A DNA stretch of 64,000 nucleotides, taken from contig NC_021674.1 of assembly GCF_000247815.1 (NCBI RefSeq), forward strand, positions 82,382,935 to 82,446,934, written 5' to 3'. The number at the start of each line of letters is the position of its first letter. Positions within the stretch are counted from its first letter, which is position 1. The notes under the pieces were generated by a model. That model made no database searches. It was not told the DNA's origin and saw only the letters and a program-made list of their open reading frames with translations. Shown in pieces: positions 24,641 through 35,090 of this stretch. This DNA is from Ficedula albicollis (taxonomy: Eukaryota > Chordata > Aves > Passeriformes > Muscicapidae). Made by a program: the position numbers and the translations under genes.

Positions 24641-25753
24641 TTTCTTCTGAATGTACCAGCCTTGTGGAAGGCGCAAGTCAGTTTGACTCTCAGCAACCAT
24701 GAGAAACTGATGCGGAGAATTTCGTGTCCTGGCAAATCAGTAGGAATGAAAGGCTTTACCCTGCTGTTTGCTAAACATTCAGCACTTTTGCAGCAGAAGA
24801 ATTTCTAAACAGGAATTAGACCCCTTGAAAAATCTGGGTCCCTTTACAATCAGCAGTGGAGTGTTGCCAGTATCTTACAGGTCAGACCAACAATAGCTTT
24901 GTTTTGGACCTGTTGGGACAAAACAGCCTTCTGTGCTAGAGAAGAGAGACAAGACAAAGGTGAACAGCTGAGGAGATGTAGAAAGAGCTGCTGACCACCT
25001 TGAACTGAGCTCTCCCGTGTTGTAAATGTAGCCAGAGATACTGATCCTTGTCTGAATGCCATAACCTGGCCTTTGAGTTGCCTCTGAGTCAGGCTGTTCA
25101 CAGCTGCACAGGGAGTTAGCTCAGTTGCCACTTCAAAGTCCTTTTACAGGAAGATTATGGAGATGACTCTGTCAACGTCTACCCCTATCTCATTTCCAAA
25201 AAAAGTCACAACCAATAGAAAGAAAGGGGAAGATAAGTATTCTCTTCCAAGTTATTGTGTATGCAGTCATAGGGAAAAAAGCATATTGCATTTCACTAAT
25301 TATTTTTATTTTTTATTCTAAAACCAGAAATATGGTTGTTTTACAACCACTAACTTCCTTCTCCTAAATGTTCTCCAGAGTCAGTTTGTTGTCATCTATA
25401 ACTCATTTCTTTGTTAAGTGCAATGGCAGAGGTAATGTGTTGTTGGTTATAACATCAGAAGTATGAGCCCTTCAGTCAAGTCTGGTAAAGTATTGTTTGC
25501 TTGAATAATAAACGAGCTCTTACAGCCAATGGCACTTTCACCTAGGTATCCTAAGGGAGGTAAGGGGTAGAAATAAAACTACGGGCAACAACAGATATAT
25601 CTAGGCCCAGCCCTGAAGAAAACAGTTTCAAGTTCTCTACTGAGTCACCCTCAGGTTCAGTAGACTGACTATTAAAGTGCAATGGGGCATACTGAATACA
25701 TTATACAGTTCCTGCAAAATTACTTACTGAAGTTGCAGACCCTGGAAACTCTC
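24641..25753. other. Non-coding stretch, nothing recognised
   Basis: No transposon or gene signature. A minus-strand frame at 24850-25131 has no supporting features. Confidence 0.55.
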
Positions 25754-25851
25754 CTGTCTGCTGCAGACGGCTTCTCCGACTCAGAGCTGCTGGATAGGGA
25801 GACTGTCTGCTGCAGACAGCTTCTCCGACTCAGAGCTGCTGGATAGGGAGC
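25754..25851. repeat. Tandem duplication, 2 x 49 bp
   Basis: The copies start at 25754 and 25803 with CTGTCTGCTGCAGAC and end at CTGCTGGATAGGGAG. By eye they differ by one G/A substitution. Confidence 0.98.
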
Positions 25852-26273
25852 TCTCAAGCCTTCCCTGAAGAGGTCAGGTTTTACATGTCCACAGACATCT
25901 GCTTAAGTCCTCTGACTCCATCCTCTCTATACCTTGATTTAGATAGATGTAATTTTAACTTCTAATTTTATTTTGATGAGGTGTTTCACTCCCTTGAGTG
26001 ACTGCTTGTGAAGCAGAAAGAAGAAAATTTTATAAGTTAATGAATTCTTGAAAGAATACATACACTTACTTCCTGAAGACTGAAATAAATAAAGGCTCCC
26101 AAGAAATCTAATTTCTATAACACTGCCTTACTTTTCCTCTACTGGGACTTCTTTGGTGAAAGGTTAGAAAATCTTTTCCTTTGCTGTCCTTTCAGTACAA
26201 CAGCAAAATTAGAAAAGATGAGTTGTCCCATCTTCCTTTACCTCAGGGAATTGTCTATCAGGAACAATCCATA

Positions 26274-26400
26274 AAATCATAGAATCATCTAGACTGGAAA
26301 AGACCTGCGAGACTGTGGAGTCCAACCTTTGATCAATCACCACCTTGTCAACTAAGCCATAGCACTAAGTGCCACGTCCAGTTGTTTCAACCCAACCCTT
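26274..26400 (-). mobile_element. CR1 LINE, 3' end fragment of a different subfamily
   Basis: The plus strand reads AAATCATAGAATCATCTAG, CTGGAAAAGACCTGCGAGAC, GAGTCCAACC and GCACTAAGTGCCACGTCCAG. This is the reverse complement of a CR1 3' end of the type that carries the AAGTCCAACC and CTAAGTGCCACAT strings, distinct from the subfamily at 741 and 12905. The element lies on the minus strand, is 5'-truncated and spans about 125 bp. Confidence 0.87.
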
Positions 26401-26950
26401 AATTATGCCAATACAGCACCATAACCAGACCAAGTATGGGATTTTTCAGGAATATGCACCTCTTTTCATTAAAATATTTTAAAATTTCCCTTGATGTTTA
26501 AGAAAACTGCATTTGAAGATATAAACCTACATAACCTTTAAATTTCTCTCATGCAATTCAAAGTGCTGAATAAAATGTGGGTGTTGTATGAACCACTTAA
26601 TTCTCACAGATAGTCAGTACAGAAAGTTTAAGAGGCTCATTTAAATGGAAATGGACCTCTAGACTGATCTAAGTACTAGCAATTATAAACTATATCTCAT
26701 GATATCTCTTTCAGACACTTCATTAATTATCTAGGTGTTTGAGCAGGAAACCTGATGTTGAAATGATAAATGGAATTATCAGGGAAATACCCACCTGTTC
26801 AAAAACATAGACACTGAGTAAAGCTCTACAAAGCACCAGTTTTAATCCCCAAACCACCTTTTATCCTTATTTCAGTATGTTGTGTGTGAGTTGCGCCAAC
26901 ATTCCTCTCCTTCACTTGCTTTGTACCTAAATGGTGGAAAATAAAAGTAA
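26401..26950. other. Non-coding AT-rich stretch
   Basis: Nothing recognised. Confidence 0.55.
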
Positions 26951-27022
26951 GGGGGGTTGTTTTTTGTGGGGTTTTTAGTGGTTTTTTTTTTTTTTGTTGG
27001 TTGGTTTGCTTTGTTTTTGGGT

Positions 27023-27053
<31 letters not shown>

Positions 27054-27061
27054 TTTTTTTT
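26951..27061 (+). repeat. G/T-only tract with a 21-G homopolymer
   Basis: About 110 nt of the plus strand contain only G and T except one A (26977) and one C (27009). G-runs sit at 26951-26956, 26968-26971, 27019-27021 and 27033-27053 (21 consecutive G), separated by T-runs of up to 14. Four or more G-runs on one strand give clear G-quadruplex potential. The apparent Pro/Lys-rich frame on the minus strand (26826-27068) is produced by this tract. The homopolymer length is uncertain, because such runs are poorly resolved in sequencing. Confidence 0.95.
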
Positions 27062-28007
27062 CTGACAATAGAAGCTACCTAAACAAGAACAGCAGTCCCT
27101 GAAAGTAGTTTTGTATTTACATTGTCAATTTTGTCAGATCTCAAGAAATAGTAACACCTTAATCTTGTTGTTTAAATTGAAAGAAAATGTCCTGTATTTC
27201 TCCTGTTGACAGTTTACTCTGCATTTGTGTGTAGTTACACAGCTTGAGTGACATAGGCTTTAGGATATACAGTGTGATTTATTTTTGAACATAGTTTGCT
27301 TAAGGACCCTGGCAGAGGAAGCAGTAATAGATATCCAGTGAAGTTAAAATACTTCTGTTTATTTAATTATTAAATAAAATCTTGGGTTGCTTCATGACCT
27401 TGAGTTACTTAGTGTGTGTATTTACTGAGTTGGTGAGAGCTCATCTTTCTCTCTCACTGTATTTTGCAGTCACACAATACATAAAACATTGCCATGTCTG
27501 GCATGTTACAATGATACAAACATCTTTTTTTGGCAGTGTTGGGATGCAGGGGAAGTATTATCATCTCATATCAGGTCTTTTCTTACCCGTGGTCTCAAAC
27601 AAAGGATCACAGTGGATGAAAAATTTGGTTCTCTGTGTGTCCATTTTTATCCATGACTTTCCTAGCTGTCACATCTTTCCCTTTTTCTGAGCTCAGAAAG
27701 CTTCAGACCACATGCACCTTTCTCTCTCTGAGCTGTATTTTCATTGCTCCTTGTCCAGATTGAAAAATCTGAATCTTTTTCTTTCAAAAGATACATCTAA
27801 ATGTGCAGAAGACACATCTAAAGATATTTCCAGCTCTACCACCTGTGGCAAATACTGTACAAGGAGATAACCTTTACAATTTTACTTTTCTTCCTGAATA
27901 TTACTATGAAATACATTATACTCTGTTCTCTCTCTCTCTTAATCTTGACAGCAGATTTCCAGCAAGAATTTTCTTTTGAACAAAACAAGACCTATTGTGT
28001 CAACCTG
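27062..28007. other. Non-coding stretch with a CT microsatellite
   Basis: A short (CT)n run lies at 27926-27939. A 102-codon frame at 27382-27690 is hydrophobic, with no domain or motif. No gene is called. Confidence 0.55.
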
Positions 28008-28116
28008 ACACAGATGTACCTCCTATCATCATGAACAGCAACTCAGTTTACCAATTTAACATAACACAGATGTACCTGCTGTCATCATGAACAGCAACTC
28101 AGTTTACCAATTTAAC
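28008..28116. repeat. Tandem duplication, 2 x 56 bp
   Basis: ACACAGATGTACCT starts each copy (28008 and 28064) and TTTACCAATTTAAC ends it. By eye there are two substitutions (CCTCCTATC versus CCTGCTGTC). Confidence 0.98.
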
Positions 28117-28857
28117 CATGGATAAACTACATAGGATAGTCAATCTTTAAAACCAATTAGTATTGGTTTGCAAATTTTTCATTTGGTATAATTTGTAACT
28201 TATTTATAAAAATATAGTTTCCCTTAATGTAAAGAGTACAAACTTTGTTAAGTGTGGAAAGAGCCTTAGATAGAAATTCAAAGGTTTGTAACCTGTGTGA
28301 GGCAACACTGAGTTAGTAAGGAGCTTAAGACTGGGAAGGCAAATGTATAGCCAAGGTTCTTCTCCTTCCTAGTCAGACAAAAGGAATGGCCATTTTCCAG
28401 TTCATAAAAGGATTTTGAAACATATTAACATAATTAGGGATACAATGCTGGGCCAAGTTTTGTTAGCTATTCTAGTGGCACCACAGCAAATGCAGTATGA
28501 TTTGTACCAGAAGAGATTCTTAGCAATGAAATGTCAAGTACAAATGGAAAATAGATTTCCCCCCATTTAAAAAATAATAAATAATTCCAAATATTTTGAT
28601 GGTGTCATGACAAAAGCAGCTGCTGTCTAAAGCTTTGCATGTAAATAGTCTTAACGAGGGGAAGTGTCTTTAACAGATGGGGTGTTGCAAAATTTTAAAG
28701 CAAAAAATCTTCACAAGCCTTTTTTAAGAATTTAATGAAAAAATGGAGAGATCCACACTTTTTATGAGATGAAGGGACAGGGAATACTGCCCTTTCCCTC
28801 AGGCTTTCTTGTTTTTGGTTTCTACTAAGGAAGAAGGCAATTGTAAGCAGCAGACTC
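28117..28857. other. Non-coding AT-rich stretch
   Basis: Nothing recognised. Confidence 0.55.
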
Positions 28858-29359
28858 TTAGCAACAAGTTGAAAGCTGCACTGACTTGTTATAGCCCTCG
28901 GTAGTTGCTATGTACCTAGCTTTTCTTCTCAGGAAATGAATGGCCTCATTTACATCAGTAGATGCTGTTAAAATATCAGGAAATGCAAGTTCACTTAAAA
29001 AAATGAAATTATTTGGTAAAAAATTAGACAAAATGGACAAACACAGGTTTGTAGATAAAGTGATGTTGGAGGAAGATTTCTGCCACATCTTCCATGAATG
29101 CATTGGCCTCATCCTCAGGGTTCAGTGACCTTTTGTGTTTCCAAAAGGCCTTTAAATGTCTCCTGAGGTGGTTGAACCCATCACCAGCAGTCAAGAAAAA
29201 ATCTTCCAGTGGAGTCTACAGATGGTAGTATTTGACTTTGGGGGAGAAGTTTTTCCCCACAGTGTACCAAATGCTGGTTCCTAGGCAGAAGCTGTTTTGC
29301 GTGATGCCAGGAAACCTGAGCTGTGTGTCACCCACACCTCTGCAAGTACCTGTATTGCG
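28858..29359 (-). pseudogene. Unidentified coding-like stretch (possible pseudogene or retroelement relic)
   Basis: On the minus strand one frame runs from 29359 down to a TAA at 29024, with a single TAG at 29216-29218. The 63 codons after that TAG look protein-like, for example GDGFNHLRRHLKAFWKHKRS followed by LNPEDEANAFMEDVAEIFLQ. A second frame then carries AFPDILTASTDVNEAIHFLR and RKARYIATTEGYNK to a stop at 28858-28860. The two frames differ, so if they are one unit it has a frameshift as well as the stop. I do not recognise the family. It could be a decayed exon, a processed pseudogene, a transposon relic, or chance; open runs of 60 codons do occur by chance in 64 kb. No poly-A tail or clean splice sites are visible. 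Residue composition (mixed charged and aromatic) is the only support. Confidence 0.25.
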
Positions 29360-30792
29360 TCAGCAATCACATCAGTATCCAGGCTCCAGCACTGATAAGG
29401 TAAGGCAGTGCAGGCAAATAGGTGGGTTTGCTCAATCCTGGCTCCAGGGTCACCTAATGTGGTGTACTCGAGGCTAGGCTTTCATTGATCCTGAGTCTGT
29501 CACTATAATTATGTTCATTATTTGCCTGCTGTTGAATTAAGCTCTTACTTATTTCAAGTGCTTGAGCTTAGCAGAAAAGGCGTTTTGAATCTCCTGATGG
29601 GATCAAAGGTTGTGAAACTCTTTTCTGAAAACTCAGACCTTGCTACATTAATTAAATCTTCCTTCCTCTGTCAGCCATTCTTTAATAGGCATCCTCTTTC
29701 TTTTTCTTTCATAATGTGAACAAAACTCTTCAGCCCCAAATTTCTTCTTAAGAAAATGATGAAAGGCTCTTACTGTTTGTTTCAGTTGTGGCATAAAGAA
29801 TGGTAGTTTTATATCTCTCTGGCATGCTTAGATCTGCTAATCATTAAATGCTTCCACATCACCAATGACTTTGTTTTCCTTTTTCACCTATTTATTTTAA
29901 CATGACTTAAACGTCTGGTGCTGTCTCCATCCGGCTTACTGTAAAGACTGTGTTCTTCTACTTAGTGCTTTATAAAGGCCCTTGGGAGACAAGCAGCCTA
30001 TCTCCTCCTCTGCCCAATTCTATGTCCTGAAATGCTTCTAGGAACTCAGGGCACTTTTCACTTTGCATTCGTTGGCACTTTGCTGCTCCAGCACAGCCAA
30101 GCAACTGTCTTAGGGAAAGGAGGATGTGCTCACTAAGGCAGAATTTCTGCAGGAATACAGTGGTTTTACAAGGTACTGCCTGAACTGACCTGATATGTTT
30201 TCATATGACTGATGAACACTCCCATTATTTAATTTTGCGTACTAACTGATACCTTAGTAGAAACTCTCATTATTCATTAAGCAAGAATGCAAACATGATG
30301 GTTAGATACATGCTTTTTTCCATTTGGGTGTATGATTTTGTTGAATGAGAACAACAAGATGACAGGGATTTTTTTCTCCCACAGACATAATCAGAGTTCT
30401 GATTGCTTTCCTATTGAACAACTGTCTAGAGCATGAAAGGGGATTTCTAGTGCAGAAGGCCAGTCTAAAATCCTCTGTACCACTTTGATCCTGTGAGGAT
30501 CCCACACCAGAACCAGGTGGCACAGCAGCAGAAAAGGGGGTGAAGTGGCTTGGTCTGGAGAAGGTCACTGGAGTCTGCCCATGGTTCTACCACTTGGATC
30601 AAGACGGCCAAACTCTCTACCCATAGCCCCTGATGTTACAATGTCTGTTCCACCCTGAGAAAATCAGCAAGTCTTTAGCAAGTTTTTGCCTTATAGGAAA
30701 AAATTATGCAACTCATTATAGGCTTTGTAAAATTAGTTGTAAGAGTGAAACAACACACGTCTCCTGTCTTTGCTGAGGCAAAGATTGATGGA
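29360..30792. other. Non-coding stretch, nothing recognised
   Basis: No gene or known repeat is identified. The short frames at 29232-29477 (which also overlaps the coding-like stretch just before), 29522-29719 and 30302-30568 lack coding signatures. Confidence 0.55.
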
Positions 30793-30894
30793 CTTAGGTG
30801 GTCATTGGCAGTTTCTTTAGTTGTCATTGGCAGTTTCTGGGTTTCTGTTTGTGCCTTAGGTGGTCATTGGCAGTTTCTGGGTTTCTGTTTGTGC
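30793..30894. repeat. Tandem repeat, 2.5 copies of 40 bp
   Basis: A partial unit (30793-30814) is followed by two full units (30815-30854 and 30855-30894) that share GTCATTGGCAGTTTCTGGGT and TTCTGTTTGTGC. The middle unit differs near its start (TTTAGTTG versus TTAGGTGG). The two full units align end to end. Confidence 0.95.
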
Positions 30895-31540
30895 ATGTAA
30901 CATGACAGAACACTGAGAGGTTTCTGCCTTGTACCACACAGCTCAGAATTCAGCTCACTCCTAATTTGTAGAGCAATTAATAGTGATCAAAGTGTAATTT
31001 AAAGCTATCAGTTGCTGGAATATTGTAGTGACTCTTTAGTTTGCTTCTGTGCTTTGTTAATATTGCAGCATTTGTGCCAAGACTGTATTTTTCTGTTGTG
31101 CTGCTGCTTTTTGAAATCTCTCATAGAGTGCTAAAAGAAGTATTTTGAAATTGTTGCCATTATTATGTTACAGGTGGGTAGTATTTAGTGTTCAGGAGGA
31201 AGACTTGAGCTTGATAATATAGTCAAAGACTGTGGTTGTATTTCAAGTTGAGATTATTCTTTTAAAGTCATAAATGTCTCTAGTTTCTCCTGCACGTCAT
31301 AGTTCGGCCTATCATCTGAGGACATAGGAGAAAAAAATGGTATTTTGCATCTATTCTCACTCCTGTATCAGTCATATACACAAGTTATGACATCCAGACA
31401 TTAATTTCAATATACTGAAACTTATTTTTGTCTTCATAGGATTATTTTAAGCAAGAAATATTTAGAGAAAATATTTAATTTGCCAGCACAGTTGCTGCAT
31501 TCAGCAAGACAATTCAAATGCATTAAGATGTCTCCAAGAA

Positions 31541-31770
31541 AACATGCTTTTCTAACAAATAATGCATAGTGAAAGCTGCTGCTAGCAATTCTTGTCAAGC
31601 ACTGCAAGATGCTATGTCAAAATAAAATTAAAAATTAAATAAAAAAATCCTGTTCAACATGCTTTTCTAACAGATAATGCATAGTGAAAGCTGCTGCTAG
31701 CAATTCTTGTCAAGCACTGCAAGATGCTATGTCAAAATAAAATTAAAAATTAAATAAAAAAATCCTGTTC
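31541..31770. repeat. Tandem duplication, 2 x 115 bp
   Basis: The copies at 31541-31655 and 31656-31770 both start AACATGCTTTTCTAACA and end AAAAAAATCCTGTTC. By eye they differ by one substitution (AACAAATAATG versus AACAGATAATG). Each unit ends with an A-rich 40-nt block (AAAATAAAATTAAAAATTAA core). Confidence 0.98.
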
Positions 31771-33130
31771 ATATATTATTTTTCTTACATTTCTTTTTCT
31801 ATGGTGAACTGCCACCCTCAAGAATCTTCCTCTCTCCTTTGCTCCATGCAAATTGGACTCTAAAATACGTATTAAACCTCAGAAAATTAGAGGTAAGTCG
31901 TATAAATTGCATGTGTTGTGAGAGGGCAAAACAAATTCCAAAGCTCTGTATTATGCAGCTTGCAGCAAGCTCTGACCATAAGGTTGTCTGCTGGCAGCTG
32001 GACACCACCATGAAATCCCACTCCCTTACCACTGATCACCTGATACAGTATTTGTGGGGACTGAGGAGGAGATCAACTTGATGTCCCTTAGAAATGGAAT
32101 TCAGGGTCCACAATCCATTTTGCTGATTCACTCAGATTTCAGGAAAATTCTTTGTGCTGCATTAAAACTTTCTGGAAGATTAAAGATGTGGAGAAGAAGG
32201 AAAGCAGGGACGAGGAGGAGGAAGTCTTGGATACTGGGCATATTGTGAATATTCAAGACTTCTTTCAAGGCCCTCTGACCTGCAGAGCTTTTTGAGACAC
32301 ATTCCCCAAATCCTGCTTTTCCTGGAAGGCCACTAATTTAGCTGTGAATCTCCATAGTCTTCCTTGTGGAAGGGATGGATCTCCAGTGGCATCAACAGCT
32401 CCCACCTGGGCATTACTGGGCCATGAAGAGCTAATAGGATGTGTTTTAGTGCATTTGTTTCTGCTCTACAATACAAAATTCTGCACAAGAAAAGTCAAAT
32501 CCTGGTTTAGCTACAACTATTTGAGATTCAAAGCAAACCTTGACCTTTCATGTAAATGAATGGATAGAAGTTGATCCACATTGTTTAAACTGGCCTAAAA
32601 GAGAATTACTTACTTGATTCCATTTTTGGGTCCAATTATGTTTTCCTCCACAAGGCTTATGGGGAATATAGAAGAATGAAAATAGAAGAAAATGTATATT
32701 AGACAGATCCTTGGAGTTTTATTTGCATTAGTTCAGGATTTGCAGAGGCCAACTCATGTTGGTGTTAATCCCTTAATATGGTTGCCTCTGCTGGTCTGAA
32801 ATTGATGACTCAGAAGTGATAGCACTCTGAGGCTGTGAAAAATCAATACATGTGCATTTTTTCTGTGCCCTTCATTATTTTTTGTGGTTTATTTCCCTCT
32901 TGACTAATATATGACTAAGCCTCTTGGATTGAGTTCCTTGCATGTCCACCTTGGCAGCTAAGTAATTGAAAACTTTGCTAAAGGAAGATAATAAAACTTG
33001 AAAATATGTTATCTATAAGAGTTATATTGGTCTGAGCTGCAGCAAACTTCTTCACAACAAATAGTGTTACATTATATTAAATAATATGGAAATTTAAAAT
33101 TTCAACCTGCCTGAAGAGCACTTTGCTCAT
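31771..33130. other. Non-coding stretch, nothing recognised
   Basis: The overlapping frames at 31799-32248 on both strands have no domain. No known transposon was found. Confidence 0.55.
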
Positions 33131-33254
33131 AGACATACCTAGGTCTCTTTCTGACAGATTATTAAGACATGACAAAAGCTGGTAGATGACAGAGACATAC
33201 CTAGGTCTCTTTCTGACATACTATTAAGACATGACAAAAGCTGGTAGATGACAG
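33131..33254. repeat. Tandem duplication, 2 x 62 bp
   Basis: The copies at 33131-33192 and 33193-33254 begin AGACATACCTAGGTCTC and end GCTGGTAGATGACAG. By eye about three bases differ, all within CTGACAGATTA versus CTGACATACTA. Confidence 0.98.
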
Positions 33255-34740
33255 GAAATGGTAATCAATGTATCATAGCTGCATAGAGCAAGATGTTTCA
33301 GGGTAGAATAAGGTGCTTGGGGTCTACTAACAGTGTCTGACATGAAATATAGCTGTGGAGAGTTGGGAACCCATCCCTTCTGGGAAAATAAATCATACCA
33401 CTACACTTGGTAAAACTGAATATTCCAGAATGGAACTGGTCAGGGTAGTATAAACATTAGCAAAAATGATAACATTTGTATTTGTTATGACTGCATGCTG
33501 TAGTGATAATAATATTCACAGTCAGAGACGGCTCTCATCTTATTGGGCTCATTGCAGAGCAGTGTCAGCTCACTCTTCAAAAAAGATTTTTACTTTAGTT
33601 AAAGGAGCTATTTAAATCAGTGGTTGCTGCTTTAAATAGTTTAAAGTAACAGCACGTTTCTTTTGGCAAAGGTGATGACAAAAGATTTGTACCTGTAGAG
33701 AAAAGATACAGCCTTTTTTTTGCTGAAATGTTGAGAGAAAGAGAAAGCTGGCACTCATACAGCTCCCTTTAAAAAATGGGGGGTCTTGTACAGACCCCAG
33801 TGGGCACAAAATGAGGGTAGCAATGAGCTATCTGGTAGATGAGGAGGTGTTTAGGCACTACCAGCTCCCCAAGGTTAAAGGCTCTGGAGCCCCAGTTGCT
33901 GAGGCAAAGAAAACTCATCTCCTCATCCAAACTGGCAGCTGCTGAGTTTCTTTTCCCTTGTCCCAGTAAATGATCGTGCTGTGATGTCAGTTAAATTTCT
34001 CTCCAGTTTTAACAACTTGTTTAAATAAAAAAAATGTTATAAAGAGCTGTTGACACCTCAGGGATATCTCTGGAAAACTTTGTGTTTTGAAACAATTTTG
34101 CAGATGCCGTATTAGAAAGACTTTAGCCTTCTCCACACGATTTCTGCATTTTATTTACAAGAGATGCTTGCATAGAAACATGATCATGTTTCAGAATGTA
34201 ATTTCTTTCGCTCCTGCTTATTTCATATTTGAAATTCTCACTTTCCAGCTGACTCCACAGCCATTATGTGATTGACTCCGCTGTGTCACCAACTGCAGCC
34301 CTCTCTAATGTGTTTATCACACCTTTACTAAATACATTTTTGAATGGAGATTCCTATTAGATGGAGGACTATAATTTTTATTTATCATGGTAAGTATATT
34401 TGTATAATATAGCTGCAAGTGTATAGATGTAAACAGCTATAGTTGTATTAGTATGAAGGATGCCTCTGTCTATAGAGCAATGAAATATACTGATATAATA
34501 ATAGCTATAGCACCAACAAACTGCAGGTTTTGAACAATATTGGTTTGGCTGATGAGACAGCACTGCAGAGAGGCTCAAATTGCCAGGATGATGGAGATTG
34601 CATAGCCTTTTTCTTCCCATGGTTGAAAGAAATTTGTTCAGATAATTTTGTTTTACTTTTCCACAACTATAAGGAAATAGCAATTTTTCAATAAGGAGCC
34701 CATTTTCTGCTTGGTACAAGCACTACCACAGGAGGAAGGC
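33255..34740. other. Non-coding AT-rich stretch
   Basis: Nothing recognised. The 113-codon minus-strand frame at 34378-34719 shows no family resemblance. Confidence 0.55.
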
Positions 34741-35090
34741 TCACAGAATGGAGCACAGGAGAGGATGCAGTAGGGCAGTGCTCACCTCAACCAGTGCTGC
34801 ACCAGGGGGAATGATTCATCTCCTCCCCAGCATCCAGTCCTGCCCTACCCTGGGCCCTGTCTCATGCCTGTTCAAGCTATTGTGGCTGAGCAGCAAAGAG
34901 GATCAGAGCACTCACTGGGCGGGGCAACCACTGCCTTCTGCCTCCAGTACCAGTTTTCAGCCACCTTGGGATTTTAATGCAGTGCAGAATGAGCTGGGGA
35001 GGTGAGGACTGCTCTGGGCAGCGCTCGTGGCTCATCCTGCCCTTCTAGCCATGGCCCAGGGCATCAGCTGGCAGGTCAGCAGTGGAGGAA
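34741..35090. other. GC-richer island of unknown nature
   Basis: This patch is clearly GC-richer than both flanks and is made of short CAG-, CCT- and GCTG-type words. It matches no CR1 or LTR region I recognise. An 85-codon plus-strand frame (34748-35005) has no domain. It could be a diverged transposon or a regulatory patch; I cannot choose. Confidence 0.35.

Noticed and set aside
26826..27068. Pro/Lys-rich 80-codon frame
   Set aside because: Produced by the G/T homopolymer tract read on the minus strand.
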